64,000 bases of DNA, taken from the NCBI RefSeq assembly GCF_007971525.1, contig NZ_CP042437.1:3348001-3412000 (forward strand), written 5' to 3'. A model generated the notes under the pieces. It was given only the letters and a program-made list of their open reading frames with translations, was not told the origin of the DNA and ran no database searches. Shown one piece after another: positions 7,473 through 16,085 of this stretch. Source of the stretch: Mucilaginibacter ginsenosidivorax (lineage in GTDB: Bacteria > Bacteroidota > Bacteroidia > Sphingobacteriales > Sphingobacteriaceae). Within the stretch, counting starts at the first letter, position 1. Each line of letters starts with the position of its first letter. Position numbers and translations under genes: made by a program.

Positions 7473-7898
7473 ATGCAAATAGAAAAAGCAGAAAACTACA
7501 GGGCAAAGGTGATTGCCCTGCTGGCAACTGAGAAACTGCCCACCGACGACCTGCCTCAAACGCTTGAAAATTTTGTGGTAGCCAAACAGGGCGAAGAGGT
7601 AATAGGCGTTGCCGGTATCGAGATTTATGAAAGCTACGGCTTGCTGCGTTCTGTGGCGGTATCTGCGGCAGAGCGTGGTAAGGGCATAGCCAACCAGTTG
7701 CTTAATAATTTGGAAATGCTTGCCGCCGCCCAATCACTGCAGGCAATCTTTTTACTTACCGAAACGGCGCCGGAATATTTTGGTAAAAAAGGGTATCAGA
7801 AAATTACCCGGGCCGAGGTTCCGGCCGAAGTTCAGCAATCAACGGAGTTTAGTCACGTGTGTCCGCAATCGGCCATTGTTATGAAGAAAATATTATAA
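7473..7898 (+). CDS. arsN2: GNAT N-acetyltransferase, ArsN2-like
   Basis: This 141-residue GNAT protein has the acetyl-CoA-binding motif SVAVSAAERGKGIANQLL and the C-terminal signature VPAEVQQSTEFSHVCPQSA typical of ArsN2-type acetyltransferases in ars operons. ArsN proteins acetylate organoarsenical antibiotics such as arsinothricin; the substrate of ArsN2 forms is less certain. The gene ends 5 bp before the arsC start, so the two are co-transcribed and probably translationally coupled. Confidence 0.82.
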   Translation: MQIEKAENYRAKVIALLATEKLPTDDLPQTLENFVVAKQGEEVIGVAGIEIYESYGLLRSVAVSAAERGKGIANQLLNNLEMLAAAQSLQAIFLLTETAPEYFGKKGYQKITRAEVPAEVQQSTEFSHVCPQSAIVMKKIL

Positions 7899-7903
7899 AA
7901 AAC

Positions 7904-8320
7904 ATGAAAAACATTTTAGTATTATGTACCGGCAACAGCTGCCGTAGCCAGCTGGCCGAAGGTTACCTGCGTTTTTTTGCCGGCGATAAAGCCAACATTT
8001 ACAGCGCAGGGATAGAAACTCACGGTGTAAACCCCAGGGCCATACAGGTAATGGCCGAAGACCATATCGATATTTCGGAACACACATCAAATCATGTGGA
8101 TGAGTACATCAACATCCCGTTTGATTATGTAATAACCGTTTGCGATAACGCCAATGAGGCCTGCCCGTTTTTTCCGGGCAATGTACAACGCTTTCATCAT
8201 AACTTTCCCGATCCGGCAAAAGCCAAGGGTACGCCAGAGGAGATATTGAATGAATTCAGGAACGTGAGGGACATTATAAAAGCCTATGCGGCCAATTTTG
8301 TAAAACAGTATGTTGGTTAA
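7904..8320 (+). CDS. arsC: Arsenate reductase, LMW-phosphatase type
   Basis: I choose ATG 7904, giving 138 residues starting MKNILVLCTGNSCRS; the longer GTG start would overlap arsN2. The CX5R loop (C8-R14), general acid D103 in NFPDP and the redox pair C80/C87 are all present. C8, C80 and C87 keep the spacing of C10, C82 and C89 of the S. aureus enzyme, so this should be a thioredoxin-coupled reductase converting arsenate to arsenite in the cytoplasm. Its product would be exported by the Acr3 permease encoded 51 bp downstream. Confidence 0.93.
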   Translation: MKNILVLCTGNSCRSQLAEGYLRFFAGDKANIYSAGIETHGVNPRAIQVMAEDHIDISEHTSNHVDEYINIPFDYVITVCDNANEACPFFPGNVQRFHHNFPDPAKAKGTPEEILNEFRNVRDIIKAYAANFVKQYVG

Positions 8321-8371
8321 AACCGGCGCTCCCATTTCCCTTTTTAATACCAACAACCCTATAAAATCAAT

Positions 8372-9451
8372 ATGTCAGCAAATAACTGCGCTCCAGTGGC
8401 CGAGCGTAAAAAATTAGGTTTTCTTGATCGTTACCTTACTCTGTGGATCTTCCTTGCCATGGCCATAGGCGTTGGCGTGGGGTATTTTATCCCTTCGTCA
8501 TCGGGTTTTATCAACTCGTTCTCCAGCGGGAGCACTAATATTCCTTTAGCTATAGGACTAATCCTGATGATGTACCCACCACTTGCTAAAGTGAAGTACG
8601 AAAACATGGGCGAGGTATTTAAAGATACCAAAGTATTAAGTGCATCCTTAATTTTAAACTGGATAGTGGGGCCTATCCTGATGTTTGTTTTGGCCATAAC
8701 CTTACTGCGCGATCACCCTGCTTATATGGTTGGGCTGATACTGATAGGCCTGGCCCGCTGTATTGCCATGGTGGTAGTTTGGAACGAACTTGCTGAAGGC
8801 AACCGCGAATACGCGGCCGGCCTCATTGCCCTGAACAGTATTTTCCAGGTATTGCTGTATAGCGTTTATGCCTATGTGTTTATTACCGTATTGCCGCCGC
8901 TATTTGGCCTAAAAGGCTTAGCTGTAGATATTACCATTGCCGAAATTGCCAAAAGCGTGGGCATTTATTTAGGCATCCCCTTTGCGGCCGGTATCATCAG
9001 CCGTTATGCCCTTATTAAAATTAAAGGCGAGGCCTGGTTTCAAACCAAATATGTTCCTTTTATATCGCCCATAACACTAGTCGCCTTGTTGTTTACTATT
9101 GTGGTGATGTTTAGCCTGAAAGGGAACCTTATTGTTCAAATTCCTTTTGATGTTATCCGCATAGCTATACCATTGGTTGTTTACTTTACCATTATGTTTG
9201 TGCTGAGCTTTTTTATCGGCAAATCATTTGGGGCCGATTACTCCCGCAGCACTTCTATTGCTTTCACCGCTACCGGTAACAATTTTGAATTGGCCATAGC
9301 GGTTGCCATTGGTGTTTTCGGTATCAACTCGGGCGAGGCATTTGCCGGGGTTATTGGCCCGCTGGTTGAGGTACCGGCCCTTATTGCCCTGGTTAACCTG
9401 GCTTTTTATTTCCGCAAAAAATATTATGCGGCAAAAATATCCGTACAATAA
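8372..9451 (+). CDS. acr3: ACR3-family arsenite efflux permease
   Basis: The 359-residue protein has about ten transmembrane segments and the Acr3 signature [19 protein letters not shown], with the conserved cysteine at C130 in TM4. The late motif [20 protein letters not shown] and EVPALIAL are also family hallmarks. Acr3 exports As(III) through the inner membrane using the proton motive force. In some annotations it is called arsB, but it belongs to the BART/ACR3 superfamily, not classical ArsB. It overlaps the next gene by 1 nt. Confidence 0.95.
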   Translation: MSANNCAPVAERKKLGFLDRYLTLWIFLAMAIGVGVGYFIPSSSGFINSFSSGSTNIPLAIGLILMMYPPLAKVKYENMGEVFKDTKVLSASLILNWIVGPILMFVLAITLLRDHPAYMVGLILIGLARCIAMVVVWNELAEGNREYAAGLIALNSIFQVLLYSVYAYVFITVLPPLFGLKGLAVDITIAEIAKSVGIYLGIPFAAGIISRYALIKIKGEAWFQTKYVPFISPITLVALLFTIVVMFSLKGNLIVQIPFDVIRIAIPLVVYFTIMFVLSFFIGKSFGADYSRSTSIAFTATGNNFELAIAVAIGVFGINSGEAFAGVIGPLVEVPALIALVNLAFYFRKKYYAAKISVQ

Positions 9452-10188
9452 TGAAAATTGCGCTTTTCTCAGATGTTCACGCCAATTTACCGGCGTTTGA
9501 AGCTTTCCTGAACGATTTGGACAGCCGCCGGGTTGATACGGTTTACTGCCTGGGCGATTTAGTGGGATACAACGTTTGGCCCAATGAGGTAATTGCCCAA
9601 ATACGCAAACGAGGCATTGCAACCCTTGCCGGCAACCACGATCTGAAACCGAAAAAAATGGCTACCACAGCCCAAAGCCTAACCGAACCGGGGAAAAGCC
9701 ACGCCTATCATTTGATTAATGACGAGAACCGCAAATACCTTGCAACGCTCCCGGCACACATTCGGCTTGAATTTAAGCTGACTGATGGGCCGTTAAATGT
9801 AATGCTGGCCCACGGCAGCACCCGGAGTGTCGACGAATACGTTTTGGAAGATTTTGACGAGGCTTATGTGTTAGCAATGATGGACGAGGCCAACGCCGAC
9901 ATATTATGTGTTGGCCATTCGCATAAGCCCTATCATCGCGTTATTAAAGCCAGCGATCAAAACTTCAAACACGTTATCAACATTGGTTCGGTAGGCAAAC
10001 CGAAAGATGGTAATCCCGATGTCTGTTATGTCATATTAAGCCTGAACAAAAAAAGCGGCGTCAGCAACAATAACGGCATCCATGTGGAATTTATCCGGAC
10101 TTCGTATGATGTTGAAACTGCGGCTGCTGCGATAGAAAAAAGCCCTCTGCCGGATGAATTTGCAGATAGGCTGAGAAAAGCTTATTGA
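9451..10188 (+). CDS. Calcineurin-like metallophosphoesterase, last gene of the ars operon
   Basis: This 245-residue protein shows all metallophosphoesterase motifs: SDVHANL (D8, H10), GDLVGY (D36), GNHD (62-64), a mid-protein AHGS and a C-terminal GHSHKPY. Members hydrolyse phosphomonoesters or phosphodiesters with two metal ions. It resembles the small YfcE-like class. The start codon overlaps the acr3 stop codon by 1 nt, implying coupled translation and tying it to arsenic resistance, but its substrate there is not known to me. No signal peptide, so cytoplasmic. Confidence 0.85.
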   Translation: MKIALFSDVHANLPAFEAFLNDLDSRRVDTVYCLGDLVGYNVWPNEVIAQIRKRGIATLAGNHDLKPKKMATTAQSLTEPGKSHAYHLINDENRKYLATLPAHIRLEFKLTDGPLNVMLAHGSTRSVDEYVLEDFDEAYVLAMMDEANADILCVGHSHKPYHRVIKASDQNFKHVINIGSVGKPKDGNPDVCYVILSLNKKSGVSNNNGIHVEFIRTSYDVETAAAAIEKSPLPDEFADRLRKAY

Positions 10189-10293
10189 TGTGCCGCTATA
10201 TTCAATACATCTGCGTATTCATTATAAACCATCCCATGGTTTTGCCTTTAAGCAGATTCTTTCCCTGAAACTATTAAGTAGTGTTTTGGCCAG

Positions 10294-10401
10294 TCACGCC
10301 CCAAAACGCAACTCATCGATATAAAAGGCCTGTTCGCCGATATTTGCGCCTTGACAAAGGAGTTTTAGTCTATTTTCACTGCTGAAAATTAAAAAGGCTA
10401 A
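10294..10401 (-). pseudogene. Possible C-terminal gene remnant
   Basis: On the minus strand 35 codons stay open between two stops and end in EQAFYIDELRFGA. Such a YIDELRF ending is common in beta-sandwich carbohydrate-binding or secreted proteins. There is no start codon and a stop lies just upstream. It may be the tail of a deleted gene or chance. Confidence 0.22.
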
Positions 10402-10531
10402 TTAAACTGCATGAATAAACTACTACTATAATCCCAAGGGAGGTTTGCCCTGGCAAATCATCACACTCTCGTCGTTCTTTACCGGTTTCTTCATTGTTAA
10501 GAAGATACTTTCAGTTAATAGTTAATTAATC

Positions 10532-10559
10532 AGCGCCTGCTCAGAGTGCGGCGCTTTTT
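10532..10559 (+). terminator. Rho-independent-type terminator
   Basis: AGCGCC (10532-10537) pairs with GGCGCT (10550-10555), a perfect 6-bp stem with a 12-nt loop, followed by TTTTTA. The T-run is only on the plus strand, so it would end transcripts coming from the ars side. Confidence 0.6.
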
Positions 10560-10648
10560 ATTTCTCTTCGCAGAACCTGGTCGTTTTGGCGCTTTCACTA
10601 TAAAGCCTGCTGCAATACTCAAACAACCTGTCTACAATCAACAACCAT

Positions 10649-11263
10649 TTACTTCAGAAGATACATCATTAATATAGCGGAGGACACATGTTTAAGGCAA
10701 ACCCTGAGGTGCTTTAAGGCAACCGTGATCTGGTTTTCGACGGTGCGTTTTGATATACCCAGCCGGCCGGCAATTTCCTGGTTCGAGAGTTGTCTTACAC
10801 GGCTTAAATAAAATATTTCCTGGCAGCGCCTGGGTAGCTGTACCAGGTATTGATCCAGCTCTTGCTGAAACTCCTGTATCATTATATGACTCTCGCCCGC
10901 GTTGCTATCCTGGGGCTCGCTTATATCCAACCCTTCAGGCGCTAAAATAACGGGCGATTTTGCCGACCGCATCCGGTTATAAACCTGGTACCTGGTGGCA
11001 GTAAGTAAAAAGGCCGGGAATGATTCGATCTCAAGCACATCCCTGCGGTTCCAGATGTTCAGGAAAACATCGTGCACAATTTCTTCGCTTACCTCATGAT
11101 CTTTAATGTAAACCTGCGCGGTTTTGTAAAGCCTCACCCAGTACCGGTCAAACAGAGCGGTAAAAGCGGCTTCGTCATTATGGCGGATAGCAGCCCAAAG
11201 TTCAGCGTCGCTAAGCGTGGAGTTAAACATAATTGGTTGGGTAAAAGTATGAAAAGCAGGCAA
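10649..11263 (-). CDS. ECF RNA polymerase sigma factor (FecI-like, Bacteroidetes sigma-70 family)
   Basis: The 204-residue protein has sigma region 2 (FTALFDRYWVRLYKTAQVYI, EEIVHDVFLNIWNRR) and region 4 (LPRRCQEIFYLSRVRQLSNQ followed by EIAGRLGISKRTVENQI). ATG at 11230 (MFNSTLSDAELW) is an equally good start. It should be held by the FecR-like anti-sigma encoded divergently about 100 bp away and direct transcription of the SusC/SusD genes. In many Bacteroidetes the sigma and FecR genes are co-directional, so the divergent arrangement is a little unusual. Confidence 0.9.
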   Translation of the reverse strand: MPAFHTFTQPIMFNSTLSDAELWAAIRHNDEAAFTALFDRYWVRLYKTAQVYIKDHEVSEEIVHDVFLNIWNRRDVLEIESFPAFLLTATRYQVYNRMRSAKSPVILAPEGLDISEPQDSNAGESHIMIQEFQQELDQYLVQLPRRCQEIFYLSRVRQLSNQEIAGRLGISKRTVENQITVALKHLRVCLKHVSSAILMMYLLK

Positions 11264-11367
11264 ATAATGTTAAGGTTTTACATGCTGCAAAATAAAAGTT
11301 ACAAAGTATGTGTGTGATTAAATGTTATCTACACATATCATATGTAAACCTGTAATAAACATTCCTG

Positions 11368-12534
11368 ATGATAACCAAAGATGAGTTTGTGGTTTTGTAC
11401 CAAAAGTACATGAACGGACAGTGCAGCCCCACGGAAAAGGAACTGCTTGACGCCTACAGCGACGAAATGAAATTGCTTGACGACAACTGGGCCGATGATT
11501 TGGTTAATCAAAAGGACGCCCGCGACCGGATTTGGCAAAAACTAAGCGATAGCCGCAAAGTGGTTAAAATAACACCGGGCAAAAATACCCACTACCGTTG
11601 GATGGCCGCAGCAGCTGTTTTGCTGATAGCCTTGTTTGCCGGCTTGTTTTACATAAAAAATGAAAAGCCAAAGCAACAGGCATCGGCCGTGGTGACCAAA
11701 CTAAAACCCAAACCAATAGTGCCGGGCGGCAACAAAGCCTACCTTACCCTGGCCAATGGCACCAATATTATTCTTGACGATGCTAAAAACGGCGAGATTG
11801 CCGCAAAAACCGGGGTTAAAGTAAGCAAAACAGGCAACGGCATGCTGGTGTATCGCTTTGAAAATAAGGCAGGCGAAACTGCCATAAATACAGCCCCAGA
11901 GTTTAACACCATAACCACGCCACGCGGCGGGCAGTATAAAGTTGAACTGGTAGATGGTACCAAAGTATGGCTAAATGCGGCATCGTCAATAAAGTTTCCG
12001 CAGGCTTTTACCGGTGCCGACAGGCAGGTTGAATTAACGGGCGAGGCTTATTTTGAAGTGGCAAAAAACAAGGCAAAACCTTTTATAGTAAAAGCAAACG
12101 GCACGCAGGTGCAGGTATTGGGCACCCATTTTAATGTAAATGCTTACAGCGATAATGCCGGTATAACCACAACGCTGATAGAAGGATCGGTCAGAATGTC
12201 GAATGCGGGCTCGGCGGTAATGCTGGCGCCGGGGCAACAGGGAACGACCGCAGAAAACGGGGCCGCCATTAAAGTTAGCCGGGCCGATACCGAAGAAAAC
12301 CTGGCCTGGATAAAGGGCTTTTTTGTATTTCATGACGAAAGCATTGTAAACATTATGAAACAGGTGAGCCGCTGGTATGATGTGGAGGTGGAATATCGCG
12401 ATGATGTTCAGCAAAACGAGTTTGGAGGTACCATATCCCGGTACAAAAACATAACCGAACTTTTAAATAACATGCAATTAACCCGTACTATTCACTATAA
12501 AATTGAGGGAAGGAGGGTAATCATTATGAAGTAG
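11368..12534 (+). CDS. FecR family anti-sigma factor
   Basis: This 388-residue protein has a cytoplasmic N-terminus (1-70) of the sigma-binding type, one transmembrane helix (WMAAAAVLLIALFAGLFYI, about 72-90) and a periplasmic FecR domain (about 175-280: TPRGGQYKVELVDGTKVWLN, LTGEAYFEVAKNKAKPFIV, VLGTHFNVNAY). The C-terminus (about 315-388) matches DUF4974, with a STN-like beta-alpha-beta fold. It would pass a signal from the STN domain of the downstream SusC transporter to the sigma factor. The gene leads into susC 136 bp later on the same strand. Confidence 0.92.
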   Translation: MITKDEFVVLYQKYMNGQCSPTEKELLDAYSDEMKLLDDNWADDLVNQKDARDRIWQKLSDSRKVVKITPGKNTHYRWMAAAAVLLIALFAGLFYIKNEKPKQQASAVVTKLKPKPIVPGGNKAYLTLANGTNIILDDAKNGEIAAKTGVKVSKTGNGMLVYRFENKAGETAINTAPEFNTITTPRGGQYKVELVDGTKVWLNAASSIKFPQAFTGADRQVELTGEAYFEVAKNKAKPFIVKANGTQVQVLGTHFNVNAYSDNAGITTTLIEGSVRMSNAGSAVMLAPGQQGTTAENGAAIKVSRADTEENLAWIKGFFVFHDESIVNIMKQVSRWYDVEVEYRDDVQQNEFGGTISRYKNITELLNNMQLTRTIHYKIEGRRVIIMK

Positions 12535-12670
12535 CTGTATCTGCCAATAATGTTAACCTGTATATAATAACCAGGAGCGTTCGTACCGCCCCTGGTATTA
12601 AGCTGTGAAGCTGCCAGGTAAAAACTAATGATCATTTTTCTCATAACCAATTATTTAACCTAACATTCAA

Positions 12671-15600
12671 ATGTATAAAATTTTCGCTGCAATTAGATGC
12701 AGGGAGCTGCCCCGCGTCCAATCTAAATTATTTCTGATTATGAAATTGTCGGTCTTTTTATGCTTAATCTCTATACTGCAGGTTAGTGCCGCCACTACCT
12801 ATGCACAAAAGATCAGCATGAACAAAAGCAATGCTTCGCTTTCCGAGGCGTTAAAGGAAATTCACAAACAAACCGGCTTTAGCGTGCTGTACAATGCCAA
12901 AATGCTGAAAAAGGCTGTACCTGTAAATGTAAACCTGCAAAACGCCGACCTGGAAGATGCTTTAAAAAAATGTTTCGAGGACCAGCCGTTTACCTACATA
13001 ATTAATAATACCACTATTGTGGTAACACCCAAAACCGAAGAATATAAACCAGTGGCGGCAATCACCATTACCGGCCAGGTTAAAGATAATAAGGGCCTGC
13101 CCTTACCCGGTGTTACCATTAAAATAAAGGGATCTGAGCTTGGTACCCAAACCGGAATTGATGGTAATTATACGGTTAGTGTGCCCGATAGCAAAGCGGT
13201 ATTGGTTTTTAGTTTTATTGGCTTTGTTGCCCAGGAAATACCCGTTGGCAGCCAAACAAAAATTGATGTGGTTTTAAAAGAGCAAACGTCGGCACTTAAT
13301 GAGGTGGTTGTTGTGGGTTACGGTACACAAAAAAAGGTAAACCTAACCGGCGCTGTTTCGTCTGTTAGCGGCGAAACGCTAAACAAGCGCCCGGTGGTTA
13401 ATCCCGCCTCGATGCTGGAAGGCCTGGCGCCCGGTGTGCAGATAAATACCGGCTCGGGCGAACCGGGTAACGAGAACGTATCTATCCGCATCCGTGGTAA
13501 CGGTACATTTAGCGGCGCGGGATCAGACCCGCTTATATTGATTGATGGTGTGCCGGGAAATTTCAGCGATCTTAACCCTACCGATATCGACAATGTATCC
13601 GTTCTTAAAGACGCGGCATCTGCCTCCATATATGGTTCAAGGGCGGCAAATGGCGTGGTGTTGGTTACAACAAAGCAAGGTAAGGCAGGGCAGCTGTCAG
13701 TTACCTATGATGGTAACGTGGGTATTTATAAACCCACAAAGATGTTTAAACTGATCACCAATTCGGCCCAGTACATGGAGTTGTTTAATGAAGCCCATAT
13801 CAACAGTGGAATTACCGATCCGGGTTCTCTTTACCCGCAGGATCAGATAGACCTGTACCGTAACAGTACAGATAAGCTGCATTATCCAAATACCGATTGG
13901 CTAAGCCTGATATTTAAAACGGCACCTACCCAAAACCACAACGTTACATTTAGTGGCGGTACCGATAAAACAACCTACAATGTTTCATTAGGTTACATCG
14001 ATCAGAATGGTATCATGAAGGGCTTTAACTATAAAAGATACAATGCCCGCATAAACCTAACCTCCAGGATTAACGATCATATAAAATTCGGGGCCAACGT
14101 ATTGTTAAAATCAGGTACAAGAGATGCTGTGGCGGGGAACCCCTCATCGGCCAGTCAATGGGATGGGTCTTCCATGGACCTTTTTCTTTCGGCCATGTCG
14201 CAAGCGCCTACTTACGGGCCATATTTAACTGATGGCAGCGGACGCTACACCTATAAAGCCTATGATTTTGAGTACAACAACAAAAACCCTGTTGCCGAAC
14301 TTGACAAAAACTTTACACGTGTAACCAATGATTATGCCGTAAACGCCCAGGGATGGTTCGAAGTACAATTCAGCAAAGATTTTTCCTGGTACACCAAGGG
14401 TTCGGTAAATATGAACATGGATAAGTACAAGGACTATAAATCGACCATAGACGAGTACAATTTTAAAACCAACCAATTGCAAACATCGCTCGATTTGGGG
14501 CGTGGATTAACCGATCAGGATGAGCAAACCGTATACACAAACCTTTATAGCTACTTAAACTATAATCATGATTTTCATGGTCATAATATTAAGGCACAGT
14601 TTGGCTACAGCATTGAGCAAAGCAAGTACCAATATTTGCAGGGTTACCGTAAAAATTTCTCGAGCGATCAGCTTCAGGAATTAAACGCAGGCGGTGCGGA
14701 TATACAAAGCGCCTACGGTACATCAAATCAATGGGCTTTAATGTCATACTTCGGCCGCCTGAATTATGATTATAAAGGCCGGTATTTATTAGAGGCTAAT
14801 ATTCGCGATGATGGCAGCTCAAGATTTCCTGATGCTAATAAATGGGCCATATTTCCATCGTTTTCTGCAGGTTGGCGCGCTACCGAAGAACCATTTGTAA
14901 AGGCACTAAATTTAACATGGCTGGATAATTTTAAATTACGCGGTTCGTGGGGGCAGTTGGGTAACCAAAATATTGGTAACTATCCTTTCCAGGCGTTGCT
15001 GAACCTTACCGGAGCCTACTCTTTTGATAACTCAACCTTAACAACCGGTGTAGCCCAACAGGCATTGAATAACCCTTCTATTAAATGGGAAACTACCACC
15101 ATGACCGATGTGGGTTTGGACGTAACTATTTTCAGGAATTTTAATTTGACGGCCGATTGGTATAATAAAACAACATCTAACATTTTAAGGTACTCACAGG
15201 TAACAGGTGTTGTAGGTTTAAGCCCGCCAATTATTAACAACGGCGTTGTTAACAACCGCGGTGTAGAGCTTGGCCTTGCTTATAATAACGTTATACGCGA
15301 TGGTGCTTTAAACGGCTTTGCATACAATTTAGGTGTTAATGTTGATCATAACACCAACAAGCTGGTACAATTTGGCCAAACAGAAATTGGCGGTTATACT
15401 ATTAATCAAAACGGCCAGCCCTGGAATTCATTTTATATGCTGCAGGTGGTGGGTATATTTCAAACAGCGGCAGAAGTGGCCAGCTCGCCCAAACAGTATA
15501 ATGACAACACCTTACCCGGCGACCTGAAATATAAAGATGTAAATGGCGATGGCAAAATTGACCAGAACGACCGCACCATTATAGGCGGTGTTTATCCTAA

Positions 15601-16075
15601 ATTAAACTATTCGTTTAACCTATCGGCCAGCTTTAAAGGCTTTGACCTGACGGCTATGATGCAGGGCGTTTATGGTGATAAATCATACGTATCTGGCTGG
15701 GGAACCTTACCTTTTGTACAAGGTACAGCCCCAACAACAGACTGGATAAACCGCTGGACCCCCGCAAATCCTTCAACCACTATGCCGCGGATATATTGGG
15801 GACAAGGTGCCCCGGATAAAATTACCCGCCCATCAACTTTCTTTTTACAGGATGCATCATATTTAAGGCTTAAAAATTTAGTGTTTGGCTATACACTCCC
15901 CGCTAAGATGACCAAAAGTATAGGCATCAACAGGGTAAGGCTTTACTTTGCCGGCGACAATTTATTTACCATAACCAAATTCAAAGGTCTTGACCCTGAA
16001 CGTTACGGCAGCGGCGACCTGGTACAGTACCCGCAAAATAAAATATACTCTTTTGGTGTAAATGTCACTTTTTAA
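12671..16075 (+). CDS. SusC/RagA family TonB-linked outer membrane transporter with STN domain
   Basis: The 1134-residue protein has a long signal sequence ending AATTYAQ, a STN signalling domain (about 48-110: SLSEALKEIHKQTGFSVLYN), a carboxypeptidase-regulatory-like beta-sandwich (about 130-215: ITGQVKDNKGLPLPGVTIKI), a TonB plug (about 220-345: LNEVVVVGYGTQKKVNLTGA, DGVPGNFSDLNPTDIDNVSV, SIYGSRAANGVVLVTTKQGK) and a beta-barrel to the C-terminus. SusC proteins take up oligosaccharides or other bulky nutrients with SusD as lid. The STN domain implies regulation through the FecR/sigma pair upstream. The ligand cannot be read from the sequence. Confidence 0.95.
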   Translation: MYKIFAAIRCRELPRVQSKLFLIMKLSVFLCLISILQVSAATTYAQKISMNKSNASLSEALKEIHKQTGFSVLYNAKMLKKAVPVNVNLQNADLEDALKKCFEDQPFTYIINNTTIVVTPKTEEYKPVAAITITGQVKDNKGLPLPGVTIKIKGSELGTQTGIDGNYTVSVPDSKAVLVFSFIGFVAQEIPVGSQTKIDVVLKEQTSALNEVVVVGYGTQKKVNLTGAVSSVSGETLNKRPVVNPASMLEGLAPGVQINTGSGEPGNENVSIRIRGNGTFSGAGSDPLILIDGVPGNFSDLNPTDIDNVSVLKDAASASIYGSRAANGVVLVTTKQGKAGQLSVTYDGNVGIYKPTKMFKLITNSAQYMELFNEAHINSGITDPGSLYPQDQIDLYRNSTDKLHYPNTDWLSLIFKTAPTQNHNVTFSGGTDKTTYNVSLGYIDQNGIMKGFNYKRYNARINLTSRINDHIKFGANVLLKSGTRDAVAGNPSSASQWDGSSMDLFLSAMSQAPTYGPYLTDGSGRYTYKAYDFEYNNKNPVAELDKNFTRVTNDYAVNAQGWFEVQFSKDFSWYTKGSVNMNMDKYKDYKSTIDEYNFKTNQLQTSLDLGRGLTDQDEQTVYTNLYSYLNYNHDFHGHNIKAQFGYSIEQSKYQYLQGYRKNFSSDQLQELNAGGADIQSAYGTSNQWALMSYFGRLNYDYKGRYLLEANIRDDGSSRFPDANKWAIFPSFSAGWRATEEPFVKALNLTWLDNFKLRGSWGQLGNQNIGNYPFQALLNLTGAYSFDNSTLTTGVAQQALNNPSIKWETTTMTDVGLDVTIFRNFNLTADWYNKTTSNILRYSQVTGVVGLSPPIINNGVVNNRGVELGLAYNNVIRDGALNGFAYNLGVNVDHNTNKLVQFGQTEIGGYTINQNGQPWNSFYMLQVVGIFQTAAEVASSPKQYNDNTLPGDLKYKDVNGDGKIDQNDRTIIGGVYPKLNYSFNLSASFKGFDLTAMMQGVYGDKSYVSGWGTLPFVQGTAPTTDWINRWTPANPSTTMPRIYWGQGAPDKITRPSTFFLQDASYLRLKNLVFGYTLPAKMTKSIGINRVRLYFAGDNLFTITKFKGLDPERYGSGDLVQYPQNKIYSFGVNVTF

Positions 16076-16085
16076 TTAGCCTAAC

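Larger units (their letters stand above)
10189..10648 (+). other. Intergenic region between ars operon and sigma factor gene
   Basis: These 460 bp contain no intact gene. They hold a possible decayed C-terminal coding fragment on the minus strand (10294-10401) and a hairpin terminator (10532-10559) reading in the plus direction. The distance of the hairpin from the ars operon (about 345 nt) leaves room for a small RNA, but nothing else supports one. Confidence 0.5.

Noticed and set aside
9224..9622. 132-codon minus-strand open frame
   Set aside because: It crosses the acr3/metallophosphoesterase junction in antisense; both overlapped genes have full motifs.
10189..10530. Small RNA before the hairpin terminator at 10532
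   Set aside because: The space would fit one, but no promoter box or conserved structure supports it.
12034..12414. 126-codon minus-strand open frame
   Set aside because: It lies wholly inside the FecR gene on the opposite strand and shows no protein-like pattern.
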